Positions 31,850 to 42,340 of a stretch of DNA of 64,000 nt are shown here, piece after piece. Origin of the DNA: Paenibacillus amylolyticus (lineage in GTDB: Bacteria; Bacillota; Bacilli; Paenibacillales; Paenibacillaceae); assembly GCF_029689945.1 (NCBI RefSeq), contig NZ_CP121451.1, forward strand, positions 2,418,001-2,482,000, written 5' to 3'. Position 1 is the stretch's first letter. The number at the start of each line of letters is the position of its first letter. Made by a program: the position numbers and the translations under genes. The notes beneath the pieces are model-generated. The model saw only the letters and a list, made by a program, of their open reading frames with translations, did no database searches and had not been told where the DNA came from.

Positions 31850-33574
31850 ATGAGCACACCCGATCAACAGCGCGGGAAAGTAAGTCATGGCCGCAGTAAC
31901 AAGGTGAATACTCGAAACGTCATCCGTCGAAATGATCACAGTCAGCACAAGATCACCCCAAATATCAGCCCTCGTAGTGACAACAGCCGCAGTGAAAATA
32001 ACCGAAACGGCCGCATAAGCAGTGAAAAAAATGCTGCTACCCATACCACACAGCGTAATTTCGCAAGACCTGCCGTGGCAGTCTTGCATGCGGCAGGTCG
32101 TCGCTCAACGCGGAAATCCAGACGTAAAGGGAAAAGCAGCCGCACTGCCAGAGCCAGGCTCTACAAACAGGGGTATCACAGAGGTTATGACGAAGGTGTG
32201 CGACAAGGACAGAATTCGTTTGGGCTTGTATTTGAAGGGGTCAGCATCATTATTCCCACGTACAATCAGCGGGAGTATGTGCTGCAATGTGTGTCCAGTA
32301 TCGAAAAGCATACACCTGCTCCATTCGAAATCATTGTCGTGGATAATGCCTCCAAGGATGGAACTGCCAAGGCCATGCTCCGCAAAGGCGGTATGGTGAG
32401 AGTGGCTGCCCTGGATCAGAATCGGGGGTTTGCCGGAGGAGTCAATCATGGACTGATGATGGCGAGAGGAAGACATATCGTCGTACTGAACAACGATACA
32501 CTGGTTACCCCGGGGTGGCTGGATAACATGATGGCTTGTCTTGCGAGTGATCCGAAGATTGGTGTGGTGGGTCCGGTGACCAACTATATTGGCGGGGATC
32601 AGCAGATTGAGGTTCCGTATCGTGAGTTAGAAGAGATGTGGCCTTTTGCCGCCACACATAATCGTCCGAATGCAGACAAACATCGAATCACCGATCGCCT
32701 GGTTGGATTCTGCTGGCTATTCTCGCGGGAACTGCTGGAACGCGTAGGTTATCTGGACGAAGGGTACGCGGTGGGCAATTATGAAGATGATGACTGGATC
32801 ATCCGGGTGAAGCTGGCTGGATACCAGCTTGCGGTAGCCGGGGATGCCTTCATCCATCACTTCGGAAGTGTCAGCATGAAAGCGTTGGGGGAGCAGGATT
32901 TTGCAGTAGTGAACAAGGATAACGAGCAGTTTTATAATCAAAAGTGGGGCGATCCCCATGCACTGGTTGCCTCAACCTCCCTTTTGGCAAGCAAGCAAAC
33001 CTCTGACACCTCATCCGGCCAACCAGAGGATATAGACAAGAGCTTAATCGATCCGCGTCAGCTAATCTCAACGCAGGGTAGCGGAGATCCAGCATTACAG
33101 TTCAGATACAGCAGTGAATTCTACCCGGAAGGCTCGTTCGTGTCCGATGCCAATGGTAATGTATATGCGTTAACTGGCGGTCGGCGGCGTAAACTGAACA
33201 TCCCTGTACCGCGGGGAATATCGCCTGTTCAGGTAGCCAAACCCGATCTGCTGTCCATTCCTGCCGGAGACGCACTGATATTAGCAGGGGAAGTGCGCGG
33301 CTGGCCGATGGAGGCACATCAGGTGCAGAACAATGGGGGCCAAGGCTCTCCCAATGCCTGGGCAGAAGGAAGTATTGTTGCCACAGTGGATGCACCCGAG
33401 ATTCGATATCAGATCAGCGGAGGCAAGCGGAGACGATTTGTATCGGTCTATGCCGCAGAACGTTGGGGTGTACATTCCGGGCATATTCTCAGTGTGTCTG
33501 CGGACCAACTGAATTCGATGGAAGAAGGCTGGCCGATTATCGCCCCGCCACAGCTCTTGAACCCAGATCTGTAA
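31850..33574 (+). CDS. Family 2 glycosyltransferase with basic tail and duplicated C-terminal module
   Basis: A 574-residue, three-part protein. Residues 1-110 are basic and polar (RRSTRKSRRKGKSSRTARAR), ending in YKQGYHRGYDEGV. A GT2 domain follows (SIIIPTYNQREYVL, VVDNASKDGT, VVLNNDT, VGPVTNYIGG, NYEDDDWIIRVKLAGY) that closely resembles the enzyme at 28730. The last 150 residues hold two related modules of about 60 residues, each with EGSxV, a Tyr/Gly-rich turn and GGxRRxx. These may bind carbohydrate or the cell surface. GGAGGGAGCAAT precedes the ATG. Confidence 0.8.
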   Translation: MSTPDQQRGKVSHGRSNKVNTRNVIRRNDHSQHKITPNISPRSDNSRSENNRNGRISSEKNAATHTTQRNFARPAVAVLHAAGRRSTRKSRRKGKSSRTARARLYKQGYHRGYDEGVRQGQNSFGLVFEGVSIIIPTYNQREYVLQCVSSIEKHTPAPFEIIVVDNASKDGTAKAMLRKGGMVRVAALDQNRGFAGGVNHGLMMARGRHIVVLNNDTLVTPGWLDNMMACLASDPKIGVVGPVTNYIGGDQQIEVPYRELEEMWPFAATHNRPNADKHRITDRLVGFCWLFSRELLERVGYLDEGYAVGNYEDDDWIIRVKLAGYQLAVAGDAFIHHFGSVSMKALGEQDFAVVNKDNEQFYNQKWGDPHALVASTSLLASKQTSDTSSGQPEDIDKSLIDPRQLISTQGSGDPALQFRYSSEFYPEGSFVSDANGNVYALTGGRRRKLNIPVPRGISPVQVAKPDLLSIPAGDALILAGEVRGWPMEAHQVQNNGGQGSPNAWAEGSIVATVDAPEIRYQISGGKRRRFVSVYAAERWGVHSGHILSVSADQLNSMEEGWPIIAPPQLLNPDL

Positions 33575-33926
33575 TGTCAGGCGATCTGTATATGCGAATC
33601 AGCAGCATGATGCGGAATGGAAGATACAGCGATATCCTGTGTAATCGCTCTGACTCATTCCGCATCCGAATATTACATATGAGTGTGTAGTTGAACGACT
33701 GAGGCAGAGCGATTCATTCCTGCAAAATAAGCCATCTTTCAAATTTAAAATTTAATCTTTCTATTTGGTTATAGGTTTATTCTATTAGCAGATCCATTGA
33801 CGCAAGAAAGGCACAGGAGTACATTTAGACCCATAATTCTTATTTAACAGATGGGAATTGAAGGTCTAGGGCTTAGATATTCAATTATCGAGACCTTGAT
33901 CTTAAAACCAATCAGGAGGTATGTCG
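33575..33926. other. Intergenic region with a nested stem-loop
   Basis: ATGCGGAATG (33610-33619) and CATTCCGCAT (33656-33665) are perfect inverted repeats enclosing a second pair, AGCGAT/ATCGCT (33628-33649). There is no T tract. The rest is AT-rich with no gene seen. Confidence 0.5.
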
Positions 33927-34205
33927 ATGTCATCATCTACCAAAAAAGTCGTGCTGTGGAGCAAAACAGGCTGTCATTTCTGCGGGGAAGTGAAGGCATT
34001 TCTGACAGAGCGAAACCAGCCTTTCGAGAACATTGAGGTGCAGGGTAATGACGTGCTCCGAGATGTGCTTGAAGCAAAATATGGCATTCGGCATGTACCC
34101 GTTATTGAAGTGGGAGGGGACGGCAAGTTTGAAGCCTTGCTGGAACCTGATCTGGAGAAGCTGGCTGAACTTCTGGCACAACCGGACGAAGCAGCAGCAG
34201 TCTGA
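33927..34205 (+). CDS. Glutaredoxin-like thiol-disulfide protein
   Basis: A 92-residue thioredoxin-fold protein with the redox motif CHFC at residues 16-19, the cis-Pro in HVPVIEV and a C-terminal helix. It resembles NrdH/YtnI-type glutaredoxins. The ATG at 33927 is seven bases after AGGAGG. It lies directly upstream of the organosulfur cluster, and a glutaredoxin-like gene (ytnI) is also part of the B. subtilis ytmI organosulfur operon, so a role in the same pathway is likely though it has its own transcription unit. Confidence 0.8.
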   Translation: MSSSTKKVVLWSKTGCHFCGEVKAFLTERNQPFENIEVQGNDVLRDVLEAKYGIRHVPVIEVGGDGKFEALLEPDLEKLAELLAQPDEAAAV

Positions 34206-34523
34206 CGGGATTCGATATAACCCTTTGGAACAAGTGGTTCCGGCTGCTGTATGATGCAGGATCGCATATGTACAGAAGCTTGGAACGTTCATCATGCAAT
34301 AATTGATGAGATGTAGAACATTCTAATTCACATCTTCAATACTCATATAGAAAAAATCTATTAGTCGCGCTGTTGACCCTTTTACGGGGCAGTGATAAGA
34401 TTTGTGAAATTAAAACAAACCAAACTCATAGGAATAGTTAACTTTTAAGTTATTTCGCATATGTAATCAGATCACAAGGTCCCTTGAACAATCATTCGAA
34501 GATTTTAATCCAAGGAAGGCGGA
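34206..34523 (+). promoter_or_regulatory. Promoter region of the organosulfur cluster
   Basis: TTGACC at 34373-34378 and TAAGAT at 34396-34401 with a 17-base spacer look like a sigma-A promoter. ACTCATAGGAATA about 25 bases downstream recurs in part (ACTCATAGGATA) at 35918 before the transporter genes and may bind a repressor. Confidence 0.55.
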
Positions 34524-35873
34524 ATGCACATGACAGCGAAACGCAGTTTGAAATTTGGAGCAATTGTACACGGCGTCGGAGGCAGCAATACGACATGGAG
34601 ACACCCGGAAGTTCAGGCAGATGCCAGCGTTAGCTTTGAGTTCTACAAGCGTCAGACGCTGAAAGCGGAGGAAGGCAAGTTCGATCTTGTATTTATCGCA
34701 GACGGCCTGTATATTACCGAGAAATCCATTCCTCATTTCCTGAATCGCTTCGAACCGATCAGTATCCTGTCTGCCTTGGCAGCCGTTACTTCACGGATTG
34801 GACTGGTGGGTACCTTATCGACATCCTATAGTGATCCGTTCACCGTAGCCAGACAGTTCGGTTCCCTTGATCAGATCAGCGATGGCCGTGCAGGCTGGAA
34901 CGTTGTGACCTCCCCGTTGGAAGGTACGGCGAAGAACTACAGCAAGAGTAACCACCCTTCGCACCCGGAACGTTACCGCATTGCTACGGAATATCTGCAG
35001 GTAACCAAAGGATTATGGGACTCGTGGGAAGATGATGCCTTTGTAAGAGACAAAGAGAGCGGTGTATTCTTCGACCCATCCAAGCTGCATACCCTTAACC
35101 ATGAAGGAGAATTCTTCTCCGTACAGGGTCCGCTCAACATTGCCCGTTCACGGCAAGGGCAGCCGGTAATTTTCCAGGCTGGTTCTTCGGAAGATGGCAA
35201 AAACCTGGCTGCGCAAGAAGCGGATGCTGTTTTTACCGGACACGATACAATTGAAGATGCACAGGCATTCTATAAAGATGTCAAAACACGGGCAGCCTCC
35301 TATGGACGTTCTTCGCAGGATATTGTCATTCTGCCAGGCATCAATCCTATTGTTGGACGGACAGCGGAAGAAGCTGAACGGAAATATCAGGAAATTGCAA
35401 GCTTGGTCACGATAGACAAAGCATTGGATTACCTGGGACGTTTCTTCGAACATCATGATTTCTCCCAATATCCATTGGATGAGCCTTTCCCGGAGCTGAA
35501 CGGAATTGGAAGCAACAGTTTCCGCAGCGGCACGGACAAGATCAAGAAGGATGCCAAGGAGCAAGGATTGACCTTGCGTGAAGTGGCTCTGCGGGCAGCA
35601 ACACCACGCAGCAAATTCCTGGGTACACCGGAACAGGTTGCTGACAAAATTCAGGAATGGTTTGAGACGGAAGCGGCAGATGGCTTCATTATTGCTTCCG
35701 AGCTGCCAAGTGGATTGTCTGATTTCGTAGAACTGGTAGTTCCAATTCTGCAAGAGCGCGGCCTTTATCGTACGGAGTATGAGCACGATACATTGCGGGG
35801 AAATCTTGGGGTGAAAATTCCGGTTAACCGTTATACGGCTGCCAGGGAGCAAGTAGTATCTGATCTGGCATAA
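34524..35873 (+). CDS. FMN-dependent monooxygenase, NtaA/SnaA/DszA family
   Basis: A 449-residue bacterial luciferase-like oxygenase of the NtaA/SnaA/DszA branch. Features include the opening [31 protein letters not shown], the [13 protein letters not shown] flavin-binding stretch and [14 protein letters not shown]. These enzymes use FMNH2 from a partner reductase to cleave C-S or C-N bonds. With the FMN reductase at 39702, the amidohydrolase at 42341 and the transporter, the setting matches the B. subtilis ytm/yxe operons that break down S-(2-succino)cysteine and similar thioethers. The exact substrate is inferred from context. Confidence 0.8.
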   Translation: MHMTAKRSLKFGAIVHGVGGSNTTWRHPEVQADASVSFEFYKRQTLKAEEGKFDLVFIADGLYITEKSIPHFLNRFEPISILSALAAVTSRIGLVGTLSTSYSDPFTVARQFGSLDQISDGRAGWNVVTSPLEGTAKNYSKSNHPSHPERYRIATEYLQVTKGLWDSWEDDAFVRDKESGVFFDPSKLHTLNHEGEFFSVQGPLNIARSRQGQPVIFQAGSSEDGKNLAAQEADAVFTGHDTIEDAQAFYKDVKTRAASYGRSSQDIVILPGINPIVGRTAEEAERKYQEIASLVTIDKALDYLGRFFEHHDFSQYPLDEPFPELNGIGSNSFRSGTDKIKKDAKEQGLTLREVALRAATPRSKFLGTPEQVADKIQEWFETEAADGFIIASELPSGLSDFVELVVPILQERGLYRTEYEHDTLRGNLGVKIPVNRYTAAREQVVSDLA

Positions 35874-35989
35874 TGGAGATGAAATCAACCATTTGCACTA
35901 TCTTAAAACCAACTTAACTCATAGGATATATCAAGTATTGGTATTAGCATCAATATAATGACACCTGTATACACAGAGGGGGAAGCGAT

Positions 35990-37632
35990 ATGAACAGGTC
36001 TATCTCATGGATGAAATATATGGCATTGGCAGCAGTATTGGTGATGGTATTATCCGGTTGCGGAGCAGCGGGAGGCAGCACGAACGGTGCAGCACAGGCG
36101 TCAGGCGGGAATCAGGCCGGGCAGGCGGAAGGTGGCAACCTGACGTTTGCACTCGCGACTTCCCCGGATACGCTGGACCCTCATCGCAGTGGGCTTGCCG
36201 TAACGGTACGTGCCATCCGGACGATTTACGACAATCTGGTGGTACAGCTGCCGGACGGCTCCATCAAACCTTGGCTTGCTACGGAATGGAGCGTATCCGA
36301 AGACGGCAAGAGTTATACGTTCAAGCTGCGTGAAGGCGTGAAGTTCCACGATGGCACACCGTTTAATGCGGAAGCCGTGAAATACAATCTGGACCGAGTG
36401 ATTGATCCGGCCACCAAAGCTGCCAATTCTCTAGCCCTGATTAGACCCTATAGCTCCTCCGAGGTCATTGATGAATATACCATCAAGGTAAATCTGGATT
36501 CACCATCGCAAGCTTTTCTCGGCAATCTGAGTCAGGCACTTCTGGGGATCGTATCCCCTGCAGCTGCCCAAAAATATGGCGATCAACTGGGTAAAAATCC
36601 GGTGGGCACAGGTCCGTATACCTTTGTGAAATGGGATGAAAATGCGGATATCGTCGTTGCCAAGAACAAGGATTACAACTGGGGACCTGAGACGGTTGAA
36701 AATAAAGCCGCACCTCATGTGGATACGATCACATTCAAGATCGTACCGGAAGAAGCGACGCGCATCGGAAGTGTTCAGAGTGGTCAGGTACTCGCTGCCG
36801 AGACCGTTCCGCCGCAAAATATCGCTGCATTAAAGAACGATCCGAACCAGCAATTGTTGCAGGCCAATACCGTTGGACTGCCGTACACCCTCTTTTCAAT
36901 CTGCGCAAAGCGCCGTGGGATGATGTGAAAGTAAGACAGGCGGTACAATCTGCCGTAGATGTGGAATCGATTGTGAAAACATTGTATCTGGGCAACTACG
37001 AACGAGCGTGGTCTGCACTCTCTCCCGGAATCCTGGGATATGATGCATCGCTGGAAGGAAGCATCAACCCGGACATCAACAAAGCTAATCAGCTGTTGGA
37101 CGAACAAGGCTGGGTGAAGGGTGCTGACGGTATTCGTGCCAAAGACGGCCAGAAGCTGACCCTGCGTTATGTCGATGGTTCGCCCAATCGGGAGAAACGC
37201 AATGACATTGCTGCGATTATCCAGCAGCAGCTGAAACAGGTAGGCATCGCCGTTGAAGTGGAGATTACCAAAGACGTAGCAACGGTCATCTATCAGAACT
37301 GGGATTATGATCTCTATGGCAATAGCCAGGTCAACTCTGATCCAAATGCCTTGTACGCCTTCTATCATACGAGTGCAGAGGGACAGCGTCCGACCTTATC
37401 CGGCTTGTCTGATCCGAAGATCGATGAACTGCTGGAGCAGGGGGCCGTTGAGAGTGACGCGGATAAACGTGTGGAGATCTATAATCAGATTCAACAATAC
37501 CTGATTGAGCAAGCAGTCATTCTGCCGATCTATGTATTCCCGTATACCGTTGCAGCTTCCAAAAAGGTTGAAGGCATCAAGTTCGATTCACTGGGCTATC
37601 CGCTCTTCAACGACGTCCGCATTCAGCCCTAA
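35990..37632 (+). CDS. ABC transporter solute-binding lipoprotein, peptide/nickel type, frameshifted
   Basis: A family 5 solute-binding protein of about 547 residues. The lipoprotein signal ends LVMVLSGCGAAGG, so it is anchored outside the membrane. The domain start LTFALATSPDTLDPHRSGLA and GVKFHDGTPFNAEAVKYNLD are typical of DppA/OppA-like proteins. The frame shifts at about 36885-36890: one more C gives GLPYHPLFNLRKAPWDD across the junction. It delivers its ligand, here probably a sulfur-containing amino acid derivative, to the two permeases that follow. No ATPase gene is present in this cluster. The break is probably a sequence error. Confidence 0.85.
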
Positions 37633-37721
37633 CAGAGGTTGTTCAAAAAGTCCACTTTTGATTACGAGTCATGCCTAATGGCATGATCAGCATCGAATAT
37701 GAAAACGGGTCTTTTTGAACA
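37633..37721 (+). repeat. Nested inverted-repeat element between binding protein and permease
   Basis: GTTCAAAAAG (37641-37650) pairs perfectly with CTTTTTGAAC (37711-37720), and inside it TCATGCC-TAAT-GGCATGA (37669-37686) forms a second perfect hairpin; intervening parts also pair. It may attenuate transcription or protect the upstream mRNA. Confidence 0.7.
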
Positions 37722-37769
37722 CGCACTATAGGAACGACCAATCCAGATACAGGAAGGAGATATCCCGGT

Positions 37770-38702
37770 ATGGTTCAAACGATACTGTCGAGACTTGCAA
37801 CATCGCTTCTGGTTATATTCGGAGCTTCGGTGCTGGTGTACTGCATCATGTATCTCCTGCCGGGTGATCCGGTTCTGCTCATGCTGGACCCATCCTCGGC
37901 TACCCCGGAGATGATCGAGAATCTGCGGGTGCAGCTTGGATTGGATCAGCCGTTTTACATCCAGTTTGCGAATTATTTCGGTGATATGCTGCGTGGGGAT
38001 TTTGGCAAATCCATGATCAATTCGGATCCGGTTTTGCCCAAAATACTGGAACATTTCCCAGCCACACTGGCTTTGACTGCACTCAGCTCCATCATTGCCA
38101 TTACGATTGGAATTACACTTGGCGTATTGTCTGCAATTCACCGCAATGGCGTGATTGATTTTGTCGCCAGGCTCGTTGGATTATTCGGTATCTCCATGCC
38201 AACCTTCTGGACGGGAATCCTGCTCATCCTGTTATTCTCGGTACAGCTCGGCTGGTTCCCGGCGATGGGGTCTGACGGATTCAGCTCACTGGTTCTTCCG
38301 GCAGCCACACTGGGTCTCGTGGGTGCAGGATTTATCGTACGAATGGTGCGGAACAGTATGCTGGAAGTCATCAACGAACCGTTTATCGTGGCCTTGCGGG
38401 CCAAAGGACTTTCGGAACGAGCCATCATGTATGGTCATGCTCTGCGTAACGCGCTTATCCCGGCGGTAACCGTAATCGGTATGCTGATTGGTGATCTGCT
38501 GGCGGGAACGGTTGTGGTGGAGACGGTCTTCTCCAGACAAGGAATCGGCCGGATCATTGCGGATGCGCTAATGGCCAAGGATCTGCCCGTGGTACAAGGC
38601 GTTGTTTTCTTTACATCCATTATCTATGTGGTCCTGAACTTGTTGGTGGACATCTCGTATTCGTACATTGATCCCCGGGTTCGGCGTGCAGTCCGAACAT
38701 GA
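37770..38702 (+). CDS. ABC transporter permease, DppB type
   Basis: A 310-residue integral membrane protein with six predicted helices. It starts ILSRLATSLLVIFGASVLVY and has the LLPGDP motif typical of DppB/OppB. The EAA loop reads EPFIVALRAKGLSERAIMYG, where the ATPase would dock. It ends in the usual SYIDPRVR. GGAAGGAG lies upstream of the ATG. It forms a heterodimer channel with the next gene product. Confidence 0.88.
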   Translation: MVQTILSRLATSLLVIFGASVLVYCIMYLLPGDPVLLMLDPSSATPEMIENLRVQLGLDQPFYIQFANYFGDMLRGDFGKSMINSDPVLPKILEHFPATLALTALSSIIAITIGITLGVLSAIHRNGVIDFVARLVGLFGISMPTFWTGILLILLFSVQLGWFPAMGSDGFSSLVLPAATLGLVGAGFIVRMVRNSMLEVINEPFIVALRAKGLSERAIMYGHALRNALIPAVTVIGMLIGDLLAGTVVVETVFSRQGIGRIIADALMAKDLPVVQGVVFFTSIIYVVLNLLVDISYSYIDPRVRRAVRT

Positions 38703-38762
38703 TGACCGCTGGAACAGTCGGAAGTGTCCTGACACGGAGTATGGAAGGAGGAGTTGTTGCTC

Positions 38763-39676
38763 ATGAGCATGAAACCTTTGGCTGGTGACAAAAAAGCATG
38801 GGCGGGCGTAGGACGTATACGCCTGTGGAATCGCCGCCCTTGGCGCTATCGCGTCTCGTTTGCGGTATCCCGATTATTCTTTTATGCAGCATTGCTTGTA
38901 GTGGTATTCACCGTGGCATGTGCGATTGTGCCAGGCTGGATTGCGCCCTATGATCCAACTCAGATGATGACGGATGCCATTTTGCAGGCTCCCTCTGCTG
39001 CGCACCTGTTCGGGACGGACTATTTTGGCAGGGATATCTTCAGTGTGGTTGTACATGGAAGCAGGGATTCGTTGCTCATTGGATTCGCTTCGGTTCTTGT
39101 GGGCGGTATTGTCGGTAGTGCGCTTGGAATTATCTCCGGTTATGCCGGAGGTATTGTCGACACGATCACCATGCGGGCTGTTGATATTCTGATGGCGGTA
39201 CCCGGTGTGCTCCTGGCATTGTCTGTTGCCGCTGCTCTCGGGCCAGGACTGATGAATATTGCACTGGCTGTTGCCGTTTCCTCCATTCCAGGGTATGCAC
39301 GGGTCATGCGCGGGCAGGTCATATCGGTTAAAGGGTTGCCTTTCATTACAGCGACACGTTCACTGGGTGGTTCCAATAGCCGTATTTTCTGGAAACATGT
39401 ACTGCCACATTCATTGTCACCGTTGCTGGTTATGGCTACGCTGGGTGTAGGTACATCGATCTTGACGGGCTCCGGACTAAGTTTTCTTGGACTTGGGGTA
39501 TTGAAAGAAATTCCGGATTGGGCGCATTGCTCTCACAAGGTAGAGGTTATCTGACGGTTGCCTGGTGGATCTGTACGTTCCCGGGGCTGGCGATCACATT
39601 GTTTGTACTGGCGGTTAATCTGATTGGAGACGATATTCGCGATCGGTTGGACCCCAAAGTAAAAGGAGCGGCCTGA
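38763..39676 (+). CDS. ABC transporter permease, DppC type, frameshifted
   Basis: The partner permease, about 305 residues. It has the N-terminal basic segment, a first helix, the GTDYFGRDIFSVVVHGSRDS motif characteristic of DppC, and an EAA loop (KGLPFITATRSLGGSN). At 39520-39522 a GGG needs one more G; the corrected frame reads IPDWGALLSQGRGYL and ends LDPKVKGAA at 39676. The ATG at 38763 is ten bases after AGGAGG. No ATP-binding subunit follows, so the transporter must borrow one. The break is probably a sequence error. Confidence 0.85.
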
Positions 39677-39701
39677 CCGCTATATTGAGGAGGAATTTTT
39701 G

Positions 39702-40250
39702 ATGTCACATGTTGTCATTATTGCCGGATCACCTTCCAAACGTTCGCGTTTGACAGGTCTGACAGATTACAGTACTCAGAAATTAACGGAAGCAGGCGTT
39801 ACCGTTGAAGTTATTCACGTTGCCGATCTGCCTGCCGAAGATCTGGTGCAAGCCCGATTCGACAGTTCATTCATTCGTGATGCACTGGCTGTCGTGGAAG
39901 CCGCAGATGCAGTCATTGTAGCTACACCCGTATACAAGGCATCGTACTCGGGAGTACTCAAGCTGTTCCTGGACCTGATTCCGCAAGAAGGGCTACGGGG
40001 TAAGTTGTCACTTCCACTCGTTATCGGTGGCTCCATTGCGCATCTGCTCGCGATTGACTATGCATTGAAGCCTGTACTGGCAGCCCTTGGTGGAAGACAT
40101 ATCCTGGGTGGTGTATATGCTGTGGATCAAGGAATCGAACGACTGGATGATGGACAATTCGTACTTTCAGCGGATGTTACTACACGTCTGGAACGCTCGC
40201 TGGACGAATTGATATTGACACTGGAAAAGGATGGCATTACGATATCATAA
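39702..40250 (+). CDS. ssuE: NADPH-dependent FMN reductase, SsuE-like
   Basis: A 182-residue flavodoxin-fold reductase. IIAGSPSKRSRLTGLTDY near the start binds FMN phosphate, and TPVYKASYSGVLKLFLDLIP is the strongly conserved central region. It supplies reduced FMN to the two luciferase-like oxygenases in this cluster. AGGAGG lies eight bases before the ATG at 39702. The gene follows the permease within 26 bases and is likely in the same transcript. Confidence 0.88.
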   Translation: MSHVVIIAGSPSKRSRLTGLTDYSTQKLTEAGVTVEVIHVADLPAEDLVQARFDSSFIRDALAVVEAADAVIVATPVYKASYSGVLKLFLDLIPQEGLRGKLSLPLVIGGSIAHLLAIDYALKPVLAALGGRHILGGVYAVDQGIERLDDGQFVLSADVTTRLERSLDELILTLEKDGITIS

Positions 40251-40319
40251 AACCAAGTAAGTATATTGGATAAATTGATATAAGATCAAACGTCTGCGGA
40301 CGTGGATACGGAGGCGCTC

Positions 40320-41192
40320 ATGAATATCGAGAATATTGAAGCATTTGTATATATCAATCATTATGGAAGCTTCAATAAGGCTGCCGAAGTACTCTTCTTG
40401 TCCCAACCTTCGGTCACAGCTCGCATTCAGTCACTGGAAAGGGAGCTGGGCTGCAAGTTGTTTGATCGGCTTGGCAAGCAAATCGTCCTGACAGAAGAAG
40501 GTCGGAAATTCCTGCCGTATGCGCAGCAAGTGCTGCAAGTCATTCAGAAGGGCAAGCAGAAGATTCAGCAGCGCAAGACTACACCGGATGCGCTTCGGCT
40601 GGGGAGTACAGTATCGGTATCGAATTATGTCATTCCCGATTTTCTGCCCAAGATCAAAGAAGCTTACCCCGAGATTAATATCAAACTGACGACAGCAACG
40701 ACGGATCAGCTGATTGCCAAATTGCTTGGTCAGGAGATCGATCTTGCTTTTGTACGCAAGGTCATGCATCCTGCGATCCGTACGGTTGCTTTTTATGAAG
40801 ATCCAATTCAGCTCTACGTATACAAGGGACATCCATTCATTGAGAGCGGGCATGTCAGCATGGAAGCGATCCGGCATGAGCAACTGGTCTTTTTCGAATG
40901 TGGTTCACTGGACTGGCTCCGCATTCACCGGGCTTTCGACTCGCTGGAACATCCGCCGAATATTACATATCATGTCGATAATTCGGAGACAGCGAAGAAA
41001 CTGGTTATGCAAGGGGCAGGCATTGCCTTTCTCCCGGGGCTCACGGTGAAGAAGGAAGTGCAGAATCAGGAGTTATTCCCCATTCAGGTACATGAGGTGG
41101 CAGGTGTATCGTTGCAGATCAGCGTTGTCACGTTAAAGGAAGAATACTCGCCATTGGCAGAGCCCTTCGGGGAACTGCTGCGACAATTATAG
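40320..41192 (+). CDS. LysR-family regulator, CysL/YtlI-like
   Basis: A 290-residue LysR regulator. The helix-turn-helix is visible as GSFNKAAEVLFLSQPSVTAR, followed by the linker helix and a type 2 periplasmic-binding effector domain starting LRLGSTVSVSNYVIP. It lies inside the organosulfur cluster on the same strand, so it probably activates the cluster when sulfate or cysteine is short, as CysL and YtlI do in Bacillus. GGAGG precedes the ATG at 40320. Confidence 0.85.
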   Translation: MNIENIEAFVYINHYGSFNKAAEVLFLSQPSVTARIQSLERELGCKLFDRLGKQIVLTEEGRKFLPYAQQVLQVIQKGKQKIQQRKTTPDALRLGSTVSVSNYVIPDFLPKIKEAYPEINIKLTTATTDQLIAKLLGQEIDLAFVRKVMHPAIRTVAFYEDPIQLYVYKGHPFIESGHVSMEAIRHEQLVFFECGSLDWLRIHRAFDSLEHPPNITYHVDNSETAKKLVMQGAGIAFLPGLTVKKEVQNQELFPIQVHEVAGVSLQISVVTLKEEYSPLAEPFGELLRQL

Positions 41193-41239
41193 AGTGTATG
41201 TAAGAACAACGGTTCAGCACAATCAAGGAGGAGAAGGAT

Positions 41240-42301
41240 ATGAGTATTCGTGTGGGCATTTTGGATCAGACCCCAATCTATGAAGGGGAAACGGCGGTGG
41301 ATGCTTTTCGGCATACGATTGAGCTGGCACAGCGGGCAGAGCAGCTTGGATTCCATCGGTTCTGGGTATCGGAGCACCATGATTCCGGGAATGTTGCAGG
41401 TTCCTCCCCGGAGGTACTCATCTCCCACTTGCTTGCACATACGAAGCGCATTCGTCTGGGGTCTGGCGGAGTGATGCTCCAGCATTACAGTCCGTACAAA
41501 GTTGCCGAGAATTTCAATATCCTCGCAGCACTCGGACCAGGAAGGGTTGACCTGGGAATTGGTCGTGCACCAGGTGGATTACCGCGTTCAACACAGGCGC
41601 TACAGGAAGGTATTCAGGGTGCGGCCTCTCTTCAAGAGAAAATTGTTCAGGTGAAGCGATACATCCATAGTGAACCACATGCAGATTCAGCTCATCCACT
41701 TGCCGGGCTCACTGCTTCGCCTGTGTCCGACATTCCAGCGGAGTTGTACGTGCTTGGAGCCAGTGTTGATAGTGCGGGTATGGCTGCGGAACTGGGACTT
41801 CCATATGTCTTTTCACTATTCATTAACAGTAATATCGAGGTAGCGCTTGAGGCCATCCGTGTATATCGTGAACAATTCGATCGTTCCCAAGGAGGGGAGC
41901 CCTACGCTGCACTGGCGATATCCCTGATTGTGGCTGAGAGTGAGGAAGAAGCGGAAGGGCTTGCGAGTGAACATAAGCTGGTGAGAATTCACATGGAGAG
42001 CGGCAAGGTGTTGACGGTCGGTTCTGTGGAACAGGCGGAAGAATTCGGACGTCAATCCAACGAAAAGTACCGACTTGAAATTCTTGAACCAAGCGTGACC
42101 CGGGGCACGAAAGAAACCGTAGGTCAGGCACTGCTGAAGTTCCAGCAGGATTTTGCAGTGGAAGAGTTCATTGTGACTACAGCGACACGGGACTTTGCCA
42201 AGCGAATTCGTTCCTTCGAGTTGCTGCGTGAAATTCTGGCAGAGCAGGGATTGAGCGAATTTGCACTGGAATCCAAGGAACAGGAAGCAGCAATCGGATA
42301 G
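41240..42301 (+). CDS. Luciferase-like flavin monooxygenase, MsnO8 type
   Basis: A 353-residue LLM-class oxygenase of the second branch in this cluster. The opening VGILDQTPIYEGETAVDAF, WVSEHHDSGNVAGSSPEVLI, GGVMLQHYSPYKVAENF and LGPGRVDLGIGRAPGG are typical of the MsnO8/YceB type. It should use FMNH2 from the SsuE-like reductase to oxidise a second organosulfur intermediate. AAGGAGGAGAAGGAT lies directly before the ATG. Confidence 0.85.
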   Translation: MSIRVGILDQTPIYEGETAVDAFRHTIELAQRAEQLGFHRFWVSEHHDSGNVAGSSPEVLISHLLAHTKRIRLGSGGVMLQHYSPYKVAENFNILAALGPGRVDLGIGRAPGGLPRSTQALQEGIQGAASLQEKIVQVKRYIHSEPHADSAHPLAGLTASPVSDIPAELYVLGASVDSAGMAAELGLPYVFSLFINSNIEVALEAIRVYREQFDRSQGGEPYAALAISLIVAESEEEAEGLASEHKLVRIHMESGKVLTVGSVEQAEEFGRQSNEKYRLEILEPSVTRGTKETVGQALLKFQQDFAVEEFIVTTATRDFAKRIRSFELLREILAEQGLSEFALESKEQEAAIG

Positions 42302-42340
42302 AAGCAGGACAGTGAATATATACGATTGGGAGGCCATGTG

